A stretch of 64,000 nucleotides of DNA from Oceanicola granulosus HTCC2516. GTDB lineage: Bacteria > Pseudomonadota > Alphaproteobacteria > Rhodobacterales > Rhodobacteraceae. The notes beneath the pieces were generated by a model. That model was not told the DNA's origin. It ran no database searches and saw only the letters and a list, made by a program, of their open reading frames with translations. A program made the translations under genes and the position numbers. This document shows, piece after piece, positions 8,319-17,454 of the stretch. How positions within the stretch are numbered: the first letter of the stretch is position 1; the number at the start of each line of letters is the position of its first letter. Location: contig NZ_CH724108.1 in NCBI RefSeq assembly GCF_000153305.1, forward strand, positions 120,764 to 184,763, given 5' to 3'.

Positions 8319-11309
8319 TCAAAGCTTCAGGCGCGCGTTGTCGGGGTCGACGAAGACGGTGGGGGTGATCTTCGCGGCGATGGTGCGGTCGGGCATGGGG
8401 ATGTGGACGATCTCCCCCATCCGGTCGTGCCCCCCCTCGACAAGCGCGAGGGCGATGGGCCGCCCCGAGGTGCCGACGTCGTAGGAAGAGGTGACGTGGC
8501 CCACCATCTTCATCGGCACCGGCTGGTTCGGGTCGAACACGATCTGCGCGCCTTCCTCGAGCTTGGAGCGATCCTCGCTCAGCAGGCCGACGAGCTGCTT
8601 GCGCCCCGGTGCCTGAAGGTCGGGCCGGGCGAGGCCGCGCATGCCGACGAAGTCGGGCTTCTTCTTGCCGATGGCCCAGCTCATGCCGGTGTCGTAGGGG
8701 GTCACGGTGCCGTCGGTGTCCTGCCCGACGATGATGTAGCCCTTCTCGGCGCGCAGCACGTGCATCGCCTCGGTGCCGTAGGGCGTGATGCCGTATTGCC
8801 GGCCCCGCTCCCAGAGCAGCTCCCAGAGCCTGAGGCCCATCGGGGCGGGGACGTTGACCTCGAAGCCGACCTCGCCGGTGAAGCTGATGCGGAACAGCCG
8901 CGCGGGCATCCCGGCGACGGTGCACTCGGCGCAGGACATGTGCGGGAAGTCGTCGTCGCTGAGCGTCACGCCCTCGACCAGCGGCGCGAGCAGCGCGGCC
9001 GCATTGGGGCCGTTGAGCGCGACGGTGGCCCATTGCTCGGTGGTGGAGGTGAGCCAGACGTCGAGATCGGGCCACTCGGTCTGGAGGTAATCCTCCATCG
9101 TGTTCAGCACGCGCGCCGCGCCGCCGGTGGTGGTGGTGACGTGGAAGCGGTCCTGCCCGAGCCGGCCGATGACGCCGTCGTCGCGGATGTAGCCGTCGTC
9201 GCCGAGCAGCAGGCCGTAGCGGCAGCGGCCGATGCCGAGCTTGGTCCAGGGGTTGGTGTACATGCGGTTCATGAACTCGACGGCACCGGGGCCCATGACC
9301 TCGATCTTGCCGAGCGTGGAGGCGTCGAAGATCCCGACGCTCTCGCGGGTCGCCCTGCACTCGCGCCGCACCGCGTCGTCCATGCTTTCGCCGGGTTGCG
9401 GGAAGTACCATGCGCGCCGCCACTGGCCGACCGGCTCGAATGCCGCGCCGTGCGCCTCGGCCCAGCCGTCGATGGGGGTCTTGCGCGTCACCTCGAAGTG
9501 GCTGCCCCGGTGGTAGCCGGCGAAACAGCCGAAGGTCGTCGGGGTGTAGGGCGGCCGGAAGGTGGTGAGGCCGACCTGCGGCTGCGGCTTGCCGAGGGCG
9601 TCGGCGGCGATGTTGAGGCCGTTGATGTTGGACATCTTGCCCTGGTCGGTGGCCATGCCGTTGGTGGTGTAGCGCTTGACGTGCTCGATCGAGCGCATCC
9701 CCTCGCGCACGGCGAGGCGGAGATCCTTTGCGGTGACGTCGTTCTGGAAGTCGACGAACGCCTTGGAGCGGGCCGGGCTGCGGTCGCTCGGCAGCTCGCG
9801 GTGGCTGACGCCGCTGCCGGTGCGGTCCTGCGCGACCTCGAAGCGGCCCGCCGCGATCTTCAGCCCGAGCGCCTGCGCGGCCTCGCGCCCGGCCTTGTCG
9901 CCGTCGACGAGCGCGGCCTCGTAGCCCCAGAGGCCCCTGCTCGCGCCGGCGATGTGGCAATCTTCGGGGGTGTCCTTGGGCAGGAACGTGGTCTGTGTGT
10001 CGTCCCACGTCAGCGAGCCCTTGGTGTGGGAGAAGAGGTGCAGCGACGGGGTCCAGCCGCCCGACATGAGCACCGCGTCGCAGGCGATCTCGGTGGCCGC
10101 GCCGACCTGGTCCGCGCGCAGCGGGGCGACCCGCAGGGACTTGACCCGCAGCCGCCCGGAGGTGCCGGTGGCGGTGTGCGACAGGCGGACCTCGATGCCG
10201 CGCGCCGACGCGCCGGCGCGCAGGTCGTCGCGGACGCTGTCGCGGGTGTCGACGATGGCCTGTACCTTCGCCCCGGCGTCGGCGAGGTCGAAGGCGGCGA
10301 ACCACGCGGAATCGTGGGAGGTGAGCACGACGGGAGCCTTGCCGACGAGCACGCCGAAGCGGTTGAGGTAGGTCTGCGCGGAGCCGGCGAGCATCACGCC
10401 GGGGCGGTCGTTGCCGTGGAAGACGAGCGGCTTCTCCAGCGCCCCCTGCGCCAGCACGACCCGCTTCGCGCGCACCCGCCACATGCGCTCGCGCGGGGTG
10501 TCGGCGGGCAGGTCGGGGAGGTGGTCGGTCAGCTTTTCGCAGAGGCCGACGAGGTTCTGATGGTAGTAGCCGATGGCGGTGGTGCGCGTCATGGTGCGCA
10601 CGCCGAGGGCACGCAGCTCGGCCAGCCGCGAGGCGAGCCATGTCCATGCGCCCGCGCCGTCGATCTGCACGTCAGGGTCGGAGAGCAGCGCCCCGCCCAT
10701 CTCGGCGTGCTCGTCGACGAGCACCACCTTCGCCCCGGCGAGCGCCGCGCTGTGGGCGGCGGCGAGGCCGGTCGGGCCGGCGCCGACGACGAGCACGTCG
10801 CAGTGCATGTTGCGCGAGGCGTAGCGGTCGGGGTCGTCCTCGGAGGGGCTGACGCCGAGGCCGGCGGCGGCGCGGATGAACGGCTCGTAGACCTTGTCCC
10901 AGAAGCTTTTCGGCCACATGAACGTCTTGTAGTAGAAGCCGGCCGAGAACAGCATGTAGCCCGCGTCGTTGACCGCGCCGACGTCCCATTTCAGGCTCGG
11001 ATACTTGTTCTGCGAGGTGGTCTCGAGGCCCTGCCAGATCTCCTGCACCGTGGCGCGGGTATTGGGCTCGAAGCGGCCGGGGCCGCGCCGGGTGCCGATC
11101 AGGGCGTTGGGCTCCTCGGAGCCGGCCGTCACCGGGCCGCGCGGGCGGTGGTACTTGAACGAGCGGCCCATCAGGTGGACCCCGTGCGCGAGCAGCGCCG
11201 AGGCGACGGTGTCGCCCGCCGCGCCGCTGTAGCGGCGGCCGTCGAAGGTGAAGCTGACGGGCCGCGTGGTGTCGATGCGGCCCTTGCCGGCGACGCGATG
11301 GCTGCTCAT
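8319..11309 (-). CDS. soxA: Sarcosine oxidase alpha subunit
   Basis: Large subunit (996 residues) of the cytoplasmic enzyme that oxidises sarcosine to glycine and passes the methyl carbon to THF. An N-terminal ferredoxin-like part with RSFKYHRPRGPVTAG is followed by an NAD(P)-binding Rossmann segment (VLVVGAGPTGLAAAHSAAL, about 170-190) and a pyridine-nucleotide oxidoreductase domain. The C-terminal aminomethyltransferase (GcvT-like) domain starts near residue 610 (RRAWYFPQPGESMDDAVRRE, SVGIFDASTLGKIEVMGP), with FTGEVGFEVNVP and the GYIIVGQDTDGTVTPYD block. The ATG overlaps the soxD stop in an ATGA arrangement. All domains look complete. Confidence 0.97.
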   Translation of the reverse strand: MSSHRVAGKGRIDTTRPVSFTFDGRRYSGAAGDTVASALLAHGVHLMGRSFKYHRPRGPVTAGSEEPNALIGTRRGPGRFEPNTRATVQEIWQGLETTSQNKYPSLKWDVGAVNDAGYMLFSAGFYYKTFMWPKSFWDKVYEPFIRAAAGLGVSPSEDDPDRYASRNMHCDVLVVGAGPTGLAAAHSAALAGAKVVLVDEHAEMGGALLSDPDVQIDGAGAWTWLASRLAELRALGVRTMTRTTAIGYYHQNLVGLCEKLTDHLPDLPADTPRERMWRVRAKRVVLAQGALEKPLVFHGNDRPGVMLAGSAQTYLNRFGVLVGKAPVVLTSHDSAWFAAFDLADAGAKVQAIVDTRDSVRDDLRAGASARGIEVRLSHTATGTSGRLRVKSLRVAPLRADQVGAATEIACDAVLMSGGWTPSLHLFSHTKGSLTWDDTQTTFLPKDTPEDCHIAGASRGLWGYEAALVDGDKAGREAAQALGLKIAAGRFEVAQDRTGSGVSHRELPSDRSPARSKAFVDFQNDVTAKDLRLAVREGMRSIEHVKRYTTNGMATDQGKMSNINGLNIAADALGKPQPQVGLTTFRPPYTPTTFGCFAGYHRGSHFEVTRKTPIDGWAEAHGAAFEPVGQWRRAWYFPQPGESMDDAVRRECRATRESVGIFDASTLGKIEVMGPGAVEFMNRMYTNPWTKLGIGRCRYGLLLGDDGYIRDDGVIGRLGQDRFHVTTTTGGAARVLNTMEDYLQTEWPDLDVWLTSTTEQWATVALNGPNAAALLAPLVEGVTLSDDDFPHMSCAECTVAGMPARLFRISFTGEVGFEVNVPAPMGLRLWELLWERGRQYGITPYGTEAMHVLRAEKGYIIVGQDTDGTVTPYDTGMSWAIGKKKPDFVGMRGLARPDLQAPGRKQLVGLLSEDRSKLEEGAQIVFDPNQPVPMKMVGHVTSSYDVGTSGRPIALALVEGGHDRMGEIVHIPMPDRTIAAKITPTVFVDPDNARLKL

Positions 11310-11608
11310 GGCTGGTCCTCCGTCAGGGTCGAGAGGTCGGGGCGGGGCAGGCCCGCCTCGTAGGTGGTGAGGAACCTGTCGCTGACGGTGTCGCGCACCG
11401 CGTTGAAGAAGCGCCCGCAGCCGTGCAGGTGACGCCAGCGCTCGAAGTGCGGGCCCTTGGCGTTGTCGCGGAGGAACAGGAACGCCTCCCAGTCGGCGTC
11501 GCTCTCGCCGGACGGGTCGGCGGGACGCACCACGTGGGCCTGCCCGGCGTAGGTGAATTCGGCCTCGGGCAGCGTCTCGTCGCAATAGGGACAGTGGATC
11601 AGGAGCAT
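11306..11608 (-). CDS. soxD: Sarcosine oxidase delta subunit
   Basis: A 100-residue zinc-binding subunit. It begins MLLIHCPYCDETLPEAEF; Cys6 and Cys9 with His60 and Cys64 (RHLHGCGRFFNAVRD) form the expected zinc site. The length is typical and the FNAVRDTV segment is a family hallmark. It lies 25 bp after soxB and overlaps the soxA start by 3 bp. It bridges the alpha and beta subunits in the heterotetramer. Confidence 0.95.
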   Translation of the reverse strand: MLLIHCPYCDETLPEAEFTYAGQAHVVRPADPSGESDADWEAFLFLRDNAKGPHFERWRHLHGCGRFFNAVRDTVSDRFLTTYEAGLPRPDLSTLTEDQP

Positions 11609-11633
11609 CGGGAAACCTCGGTGGGCAGCGGTG

Positions 11634-12887
11634 TCAGTGCGCGACGGCGGCGGCGGCGGCCTCGTCGATCAGCCGGCCGGTGCGGAACCGCTCCAGCGTG
11701 AAGGGCGCGTTGATCGGGTGCGGCTCGTCCTTGGCGACGGTCCAGGCGAGGGTGTGCGCCGCGCCGGGGGTGGCCTTGAAGCCACCGGTGCCCCAGCCGC
11801 AATTGACGTAGAGCCCCTTGACCGGCGTCTTGCCGAGGATCGCCGAGCGGTCGGGCGTGACGTCGACGATGCCGGCCCACTTGCGCAGCATCCGCATCCG
11901 GTTGAACACCGGGAACACCTCGCAGATCGCCGCGACGGTGTGCTCGATCAGGGGCAGGCCGCCGCGCTGGGAGTAGCTGGTATACTGGTCGGTCCCCGAG
12001 CCGATCACCAGCTCGCCCTTGTCGGACTGGCTGATGTAGGCATGGACCGCGTTCGACATGACAACGCAGGGGAAGACCGGCTTGACCGGCTCGCTGACCA
12101 GCGCCTGCAGCGGGTAGCTCTCGAGCGGCAGCCGCACGCCGGCGCTGTCCATCACGACCGAGGTGTGCCCGGCCGCCGAGACCGCGACCTTCCTGGCGCG
12201 GATGAAGCCCCGCGCCGTCTCGACGCCGGCGACCGACCCGTCGGGGTGGCGGCGGATGGCGGTGACGGGGCAGTTCTGGATGATGTCGACGCCGCGCGCC
12301 GCCGCGCCGCGCGCGTAGCCCCAGGCAACCGCGTCGTGGCGGGCGGTGCCGGCGCGGCGCTGCAGCGCGCCGCCCATGACCGGGTAGCGGGCGTCCTTGC
12401 GCAGGCTCAGCGGCGGGCAGACCTCCTTGCACTCCTCGGGCGTCAGCCACTGGTTGTCGACGCCGTTGAGCCGGTTGGCGTGGACGTGGCGCTTGAAGCT
12501 CTGCACGTCGTGGACGTTGTGGGCCAGCATCAGCACGCCGCGATTGGAGTACATGACGTTGTAGTTCAGCTCCTGGCTGAGATCCTGCCAGAGGTCGAGC
12601 GCGTGGTCGAACAGCCGGGCGCTCTCGTCGTAGAGGTAGTTGGAGCGGATGATCGTGGTGTTGCGGCCGGTGTTGCCGCCGCCGAGCCAGCCCTTGTCGA
12701 TCACCGCGACGTTGGTGATGCCGTGCTCCTTGGCGAGGTAGTAGGCCGCGCCCAGCCCGTGGCCGCCGGCGCCGACGATGACAACGTCGTACTCCTCCTT
12801 CGGCTGGCTGTCGGGCCATTGCTCGGTCCAGTTCCTGTGGCCGGTGAGGGCGTTCTTCAGGAGGCTGACGGCTGAGAACTTCGTCAT
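11634..12887 (-). CDS. soxB: Sarcosine oxidase beta subunit
   Basis: FAD/FMN-carrying catalytic subunit, 417 residues. The dinucleotide-binding motif is [22 protein letters not shown] (about residues 35-56), followed by [44 protein letters not shown] contains His184, the best candidate for the covalent FMN histidine of this family. The C-terminal block [18 protein letters not shown] is the usual flavin-contacting end. First gene of the soxBDAG-glyA-sdaA-purU operon, divergent from the GlxA/AraC-type regulator over a 104-bp intergenic region. Confidence 0.96.
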   Translation of the reverse strand: MTKFSAVSLLKNALTGHRNWTEQWPDSQPKEEYDVVIVGAGGHGLGAAYYLAKEHGITNVAVIDKGWLGGGNTGRNTTIIRSNYLYDESARLFDHALDLWQDLSQELNYNVMYSNRGVLMLAHNVHDVQSFKRHVHANRLNGVDNQWLTPEECKEVCPPLSLRKDARYPVMGGALQRRAGTARHDAVAWGYARGAAARGVDIIQNCPVTAIRRHPDGSVAGVETARGFIRARKVAVSAAGHTSVVMDSAGVRLPLESYPLQALVSEPVKPVFPCVVMSNAVHAYISQSDKGELVIGSGTDQYTSYSQRGGLPLIEHTVAAICEVFPVFNRMRMLRKWAGIVDVTPDRSAILGKTPVKGLYVNCGWGTGGFKATPGAAHTLAWTVAKDEPHPINAPFTLERFRTGRLIDEAAAAAVAH

Positions 12888-12913
12888 GTGGCGACCGCTC
12901 CGTGTCGGCGAGT

Positions 12914-12929
12914 GTCCGGTGGCTCGGAC
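12914..12929. promoter_or_regulatory. Possible regulator site between soxB and the AraC-type gene
   Basis: GTCCG-N6-CGGAC is an inverted repeat in the 104-bp divergent intergenic region, followed about 35 bp later by an AT-rich GGATATATG that could be a -10 element for the rightward gene. Assignment as an activator site is inference. Confidence 0.3.
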
Positions 12930-12991
12930 CCTCGCACGCGACGCGCGCGCGGTACTGGATATATGCGCCACTTGGGTGGTAGGATTGCGCC

Positions 12992-13996
12992 ATGACCATG
13001 CCCCTCACACCCAACCGCAGAAGGTTGAACGTCGGTTTCATCCTCGCGCGGCGATTCACCCTCTCGGCGTTCGCCAATTTCGTCGATGTCCTGCGGCTCG
13101 CCGCCGACGAGGGCGACCGGTCGCGGCCGATTCACTGCGGCTGGAAGGTGCTGTCGGCGTCGATGAACCCGGTGCGCTCGAGCTGCGGTCTGACGGTGCA
13201 GCCCGACGAGCGGCTCGGAGATCCGGCGCAGTTCGACTACATCGTCGTCGTCGGCGGGCTGATCGACGAGATCGAGCGGCTCGAGCCGGCCTACACGCAC
13301 TATCTCAGGCGCGCCGCCGAAGCCGGGGTGCCGCTCGTCGGGGTCTGCACCGGGGCGTTCATCCTGCACCGGGCCGGGCTGATGCGCGGCTATCAATGCT
13401 GCGTCAGCTGGTTTCACCACGACGACTTTCTCGAGCAATTCGACGGGCTGCACCCGGTCTCCGACAAGATCTACGTCGTCGACCGCGACCGGCTGACCTG
13501 CTCGGGCGGGGCGAGTTCGGCGCATCTCGCGGCCTTCCTCGTGGACCGCCACATCGGGCGGGCGACGGCGCGCAAGAGCCTGCACATCATGATCATCGAC
13601 GAGGCGATGGCCGCCGACAACCCGCAGCCCGGCCTGCCTGTCGAGCTGAAGAGCCGCGATCCGCTGGTGCGCAAGGCGTTGCTGCGGGTGCAGCAGAACA
13701 TGGAAACCGCGCCGACGGTGGCGGAGGTGGCGGGAGGGCTCGGCGTCAGCCGCCGCAAGCTCGAGCGGCATTTTACCGCCGCGCTCGGCCTGTCGCCCGC
13801 AGAGGCGTTCATGCGGCTGCGCCTCGCGCAGGCCCGCTGGATGCTGACGCGACCCCAGCTGACCATCACCGAGATCGCCACCCAGACCGGCTTCTGCGAC
13901 CTGTCCCACCTGATCCGCGTCTTCCGCGCCCGCGAAGGCATGACGCCCGAGGTCTGGCGCGAGCGCCAGTCGAAGACCGCGCCGGCGCTGGTGTGA
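12992..13996 (+). CDS. GlxA-family transcriptional regulator (AraC type, GbdR/SouR-like)
   Basis: A 334-residue regulator: an N-terminal class I glutamine amidotransferase/DJ-1-like domain (about 12-195; [34 protein letters not shown]) and a C-terminal AraC helix-turn-helix pair (about 225-325; [57 protein letters not shown]). This is the architecture of GbdR and SouR, which activate glycine-betaine and sarcosine catabolism in Pseudomonas. Divergent placement next to soxB makes activation of the sarcosine operon in response to sarcosine or a related amine the likely role. Its 3' end faces the NCS1 permease across a bidirectional terminator. Confidence 0.85.
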   Translation: MTMPLTPNRRRLNVGFILARRFTLSAFANFVDVLRLAADEGDRSRPIHCGWKVLSASMNPVRSSCGLTVQPDERLGDPAQFDYIVVVGGLIDEIERLEPAYTHYLRRAAEAGVPLVGVCTGAFILHRAGLMRGYQCCVSWFHHDDFLEQFDGLHPVSDKIYVVDRDRLTCSGGASSAHLAAFLVDRHIGRATARKSLHIMIIDEAMAADNPQPGLPVELKSRDPLVRKALLRVQQNMETAPTVAEVAGGLGVSRRKLERHFTAALGLSPAEAFMRLRLAQARWMLTRPQLTITEIATQTGFCDLSHLIRVFRAREGMTPEVWRERQSKTAPALV

Positions 13997-14002
13997 AACG
14001 AA

Positions 14003-14028
14003 AAGCGCGCGCCCGAGGGCGCGCGCTT
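14003..14028. terminator. Bidirectional hairpin terminator
   Basis: AAGCGCGCGCCC, GA, GGGCGCGCGCTT: a nearly loop-less 12-bp palindrome between the convergent AraC-type regulator and NCS1 permease genes. The AA/TT ends resemble bidirectional terminators, though no long T-run is present. Confidence 0.6.
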
Positions 14029-14050
14029 GGTGGCCGTCAGGTCCGGAGGC

Positions 14051-15562
14051 TCAGAGGTCTTCGCGGCCGACCGCCCGGCCCTGCGCCTGCTCGGGCGTCA
14101 TCCGGGCGAACCGGCCGTCGCCGGCGTAGACCCAGCTCAGTCCTTCCGAGGTGGCGAGGTAGTCGCCGCCCTCGCCGGCCTCGCCGGCCTCGATCTCGGC
14201 TTGCGGGTGAGCCTTCAGTACCGCCATCTTCATCAGCGCCAGGTGCAGCACGAGGCCTAGCGGGAAGCCGATGATGAAGGCATACTGCGAGAAGTAGGCC
14301 GCGACGCCGCCGGCGATGAACCACGAGGCTAGGCCGGCCCAGTTGAAGCCGCCGGCGTAGCGGTATTGGCCGTCGGTCTTGTAGAGCTCGGGGACGTTGA
14401 GCCGGCGGCGGCGCAGGATGTAGTAGTCGGCCACCATGATGCCGCCGAGCGCCGACAGGAACGCGCCGTAGTAGCCCAGGAAGACGAACAGGTTGTTCAG
14501 GATCTGCCAGGGAAAGCACAGCGTTCCGACGACGCCGGCGAGGACGACGGCGATCTTGTAGTTGATCAGCCGCGGCGCGAGGTTGATGAAGGTCAGTGCC
14601 GAGGGGATCAGGTTGGCGGAGTTGTTCGTCGACCATTGCGCCAGCACCACCAGCGCCAGGAGAAGCACCAGCGACAGCCCCTGCCCCTCCCCCTGGATGA
14701 CCTCGATCGGGTTCCAGTTGCCGGTGGCGATGAACGACACCGCGCCGAGGCCGGCGACCAGCGCCTGCATCACCGGGAGCGCGACGAGCTGGGCAACGAG
14801 CACGTTGCGGTTGCGCTTGAAGAAGCTCCTCGCGCCGGGCTCGACCTTCACGAAGCGGGTCAGGTTGGGGATGTCGACGGCGAGCGTCGACCAGAAGCTC
14901 ATGTTGGCGATGAACAGCACCAGCAGGGTCATCTCGCCGGTGGCCTCGAAGGTCCAGATGTTGATGCCCTCGGTCTGGGCCACGCCTTCGAGGGTGAAGT
15001 ACATCCAGACCGAGATCGCGATGATGGCCGGCGCGGCGAGCGAGGCCATGCGCTCGACCGACTTGATGCCCATGGCGGTGTTGACCACCTGAACGATGGC
15101 GAACAGGACGTACCAGAGCACCCAGTTCTCGAAGCCGAGGAAGTATGCGCCGATGCCGTTGAGCGCGAGCGCGCCGAGGTAGGTCTGGATGCCGAACCAC
15201 GCCGCAGCGACGATCCCGCGCGAGACGGCGGGGATGTGGGTGCCGTGGATGCCGAAGGGCGCGCGAAGATAGACGGCGAAGGACAGGCCGTGCTCGGTGC
15301 CGATGTCGGCGGTCAGCAGCATCAGCGCCCCGATGGCGAGGTTGGCGAGCGCGATCACCACGATCACCGTCGCGAGGTCCACGCCGCCGCCGATGCCGGC
15401 GGCGCCGAGCGAGTAGGTGGCGATGATGACCGCGATGCCGATCCAGATCCAGGCGTAGCCGAGCCAGCCGATGGGGCGCTGGGTGATGAGCGTGGGCAGG
15501 ATCGATTCCTCGATCAGCGACTCGCGCTTCCTGTCGGTGGTGTAGAGCTCCGTTGTCGTCAT
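14051..15562 (-). CDS. NCS1-family nucleobase/hydantoin/allantoin permease
   Basis: A 503-residue inner-membrane symporter of the nucleobase-cation-symport-1 family with about 12 membrane segments. Family marks are IIATYSLGAAGIGGG near the first helices, EHGLSFAVYLRAPFGIHGTHIPAVSRGIVAAAWFGIQTY, MSFWSTLAVDIPNLTRF and LAQWSTNNSANLIPSA. Characterised members carry hydantoins, allantoin, cytosine or uracil. It is the last gene of the amidase-hyuA-hyuB-permease operon, so uptake of N-methylhydantoin, creatinine or a related cyclic amide is the most sensible inference. The hydrophilic C-terminal tail (about 45 residues, acidic) is somewhat long. Confidence 0.9.
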   Translation of the reverse strand: MTTTELYTTDRKRESLIEESILPTLITQRPIGWLGYAWIWIGIAVIIATYSLGAAGIGGGVDLATVIVVIALANLAIGALMLLTADIGTEHGLSFAVYLRAPFGIHGTHIPAVSRGIVAAAWFGIQTYLGALALNGIGAYFLGFENWVLWYVLFAIVQVVNTAMGIKSVERMASLAAPAIIAISVWMYFTLEGVAQTEGINIWTFEATGEMTLLVLFIANMSFWSTLAVDIPNLTRFVKVEPGARSFFKRNRNVLVAQLVALPVMQALVAGLGAVSFIATGNWNPIEVIQGEGQGLSLVLLLALVVLAQWSTNNSANLIPSALTFINLAPRLINYKIAVVLAGVVGTLCFPWQILNNLFVFLGYYGAFLSALGGIMVADYYILRRRRLNVPELYKTDGQYRYAGGFNWAGLASWFIAGGVAAYFSQYAFIIGFPLGLVLHLALMKMAVLKAHPQAEIEAGEAGEGGDYLATSEGLSWVYAGDGRFARMTPEQAQGRAVGREDL

Positions 15563-15623
15563 CTCTCTTGTCCCTGTTCCCTGTTGTTGGTTCTTACCCG
15601 GACGTCGCGCCAGGAAAGGAGGA

Positions 15624-15647
15624 GGGGCGCCGCTTTCGCGGCACCCC
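15624..15647 (-). terminator. GNRA-loop hairpin between hyuB and the permease
   Basis: Read on the minus strand: GGGGTGCCGC, GAAA tetraloop, GCGGCGCCCC, followed by a pyrimidine-rich stretch. A ten-base-pair stem with one G-U pair, lying between the hyuB stop (15654) and the permease start (15562). It may reduce read-through into the permease gene or protect the upstream message. Confidence 0.5.
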
Positions 15648-15653
15648 CTCGTC

Positions 15654-17447
15654 TCAGTCAGCGGCGGAGCGCATCCGCTCGCGCAGGGCGTTGGTCGCCC
15701 CCATGTCGACCGTCTCGCTGTCGAGGTCGACCACCACCCCGTAGGCGCTGCGGGCATGGTCGACACTGCAGAACCCGTCGAGCACGTCCTCCAGCACCTT
15801 CATCTCAGGGCGCTTTAGAGGGTCACCAAAGCCGCCGCCGTTGGGGCTGTAGTAGGCCATGACGTCCCCCGCCTTGACCTCGAGGCCGGAAAACTTGGAG
15901 TGCATCTCCGTCACGTCGTCGGGGCTGTCGGCGTTGTAGACGAGGCACCTGCCGACCGCACCCTCGTGACCGCCGAAGATGCCCCACGGCGCTTCGCTGT
16001 GGCGCTCGCTCTCGTGGGTGATGAAGGCCGGGGTCAGCACCCGCTGCGACTTCACCACGCCGATGCCGCCGCGGTACTCGCCCGCGCCGGGCGGCATGTC
16101 GTCGCGCAGCTCGTAGCGATCGCAGATCATCGGGATGTGCATCGCGAGGTCTTCGAGCGGGTTGTTGCGGGTGTTGGCCATGAGGTTGTCGATGCTGTCG
16201 GGCCCGTCCGAGCGCGGCCGGCCGCCGTAGGCCCCCTCGTTGACCTCGAGGAACACCCAGTAATCCCCCGACGGCCGCACGCCGGAATAGGCGGCGAAGC
16301 TGATCGAGGCGGAGCTGCCCGCGATCACCGTGTCGGGCATCACCGGCGCGAGGGCGCGGATGATGAGATCGATCATGCGGTTGCACTGGGTGAAGCGGGC
16401 CTCGGCGGAGGCCGGGAACTTCGGGTTGAAGATCGAGCCGAGCGGCGCCGTGACCTTGATCGGACGGAACGAGCCCTCGTTGGACGGCACCCGCATGTCG
16501 GAGGTCGCGGCGTCGAGCAGCAGCTTGCGGAAGGCGGCGTAGGCGGCCACCTTCGTCGAGCCCTCGAAAGGGACGTTGTAGGCGGTGGGTGTCTGGTCGG
16601 CGGAGCCGGTCAGGTCGACCTCCACCTCGTCGCCCGCGACCCGCACCGTCACCTTGACCTTGAGCTGCCGGTCGCGGTTGCGCCCGTCGTCGTCGAGCCA
16701 GCCTTCGGCCTCGTACTCGCCGTCGGGGATCTCGGAGATGCGCTGGCGGGTCATCCGCTCGGAATAGGCCATGAGCTGGTTGGCCGCGCCGAACACCATC
16801 TCCTCGCCGTACTTCTCGATCAGCTCCACGAACCGCTTCGCCCCGAGCCGCGCCGAGGCGACCTGCGCCTCGATGTCGCTCACCAGCTGCTGCGCCGCGC
16901 GGCTGTTGTTGCGGATGAAGTTCCATATGGCGGTGTTGGGCTCGCCCTTGCGGCAGAGCTTCACCCCGGCCAGCAACATCCCCTCGGCGAACACGTCGGG
17001 CACGTCGATGATGAGGCCCGGCGTCGCCGCGCCGATGTCGACATGGTGTGCGGTGTTGCCCGCGAAGCCGACGAGCCGGCCCTGGTAGAAGACGGGCACG
17101 ACGATCGCGAGGTCGGGCGTGTGAGAGGCGCCGTGGTAGGGGTGGTTGTGGACGACGACGTCGCCCTCGTACCACTCGCCGTCCTCCAGCGTCTCCTCGA
17201 TACCGCGCAGATAGCCCGGGATCGAACCGATGTGCATCGGCGTCGATTCACTCTCGCAGAGGGTGTTGTACGCGGTGTCGAACAGGCCCGCGCCGAGATC
17301 CTGACTCTCGCGGATGATCGAGGAGAATGACATGCGGTAGAGGACATGCCCCATCTCCTCGGCGATGGTTTCGAAGGAGCCGCGGATCACCTGGAGGGTG
17401 ATCGGATCGACTTCGGCGCGGGTTTCGGTCATGACGTTCATCTGCAT
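15654..17447 (-). CDS. hyuB: Hydantoinase B / N-methylhydantoinase beta-type subunit
   Basis: A 597-residue HyuB-family protein, the partner of HyuA in ATP-dependent N-methylhydantoinase and related 5-oxoprolinase/acetone carboxylase complexes. Signatures: DPITLQVIRGSFETIAEEMGHVLYRMSFSSIIRESQD near the N-terminus, DVVVHNHPYHGASHTPDLAIVVPVF, NTAHHVDIGAATPG, and the glycine-rich C-terminal YYSPNGGGFGDPLKR. The first ATG (17447) was taken; ATGs at 17441 and 17432 are alternatives. It lies 7 bp after hyuA. With the adjacent amidase the pair most likely hydrolyses N-methylhydantoin to N-carbamoylsarcosine. Confidence 0.92.
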   Translation of the reverse strand: MQMNVMTETRAEVDPITLQVIRGSFETIAEEMGHVLYRMSFSSIIRESQDLGAGLFDTAYNTLCESESTPMHIGSIPGYLRGIEETLEDGEWYEGDVVVHNHPYHGASHTPDLAIVVPVFYQGRLVGFAGNTAHHVDIGAATPGLIIDVPDVFAEGMLLAGVKLCRKGEPNTAIWNFIRNNSRAAQQLVSDIEAQVASARLGAKRFVELIEKYGEEMVFGAANQLMAYSERMTRQRISEIPDGEYEAEGWLDDDGRNRDRQLKVKVTVRVAGDEVEVDLTGSADQTPTAYNVPFEGSTKVAAYAAFRKLLLDAATSDMRVPSNEGSFRPIKVTAPLGSIFNPKFPASAEARFTQCNRMIDLIIRALAPVMPDTVIAGSSASISFAAYSGVRPSGDYWVFLEVNEGAYGGRPRSDGPDSIDNLMANTRNNPLEDLAMHIPMICDRYELRDDMPPGAGEYRGGIGVVKSQRVLTPAFITHESERHSEAPWGIFGGHEGAVGRCLVYNADSPDDVTEMHSKFSGLEVKAGDVMAYYSPNGGGFGDPLKRPEMKVLEDVLDGFCSVDHARSAYGVVVDLDSETVDMGATNALRERMRSAAD

Positions 17448-17454
17448 CTTTCTC

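Noticed and set aside
8040-11363. A 1107-codon open frame on the plus strand opposite the sox genes
   Set aside because: Antisense to soxA, soxG and soxD, which carry every expected motif. Low-complexity translation, no plausible domain.
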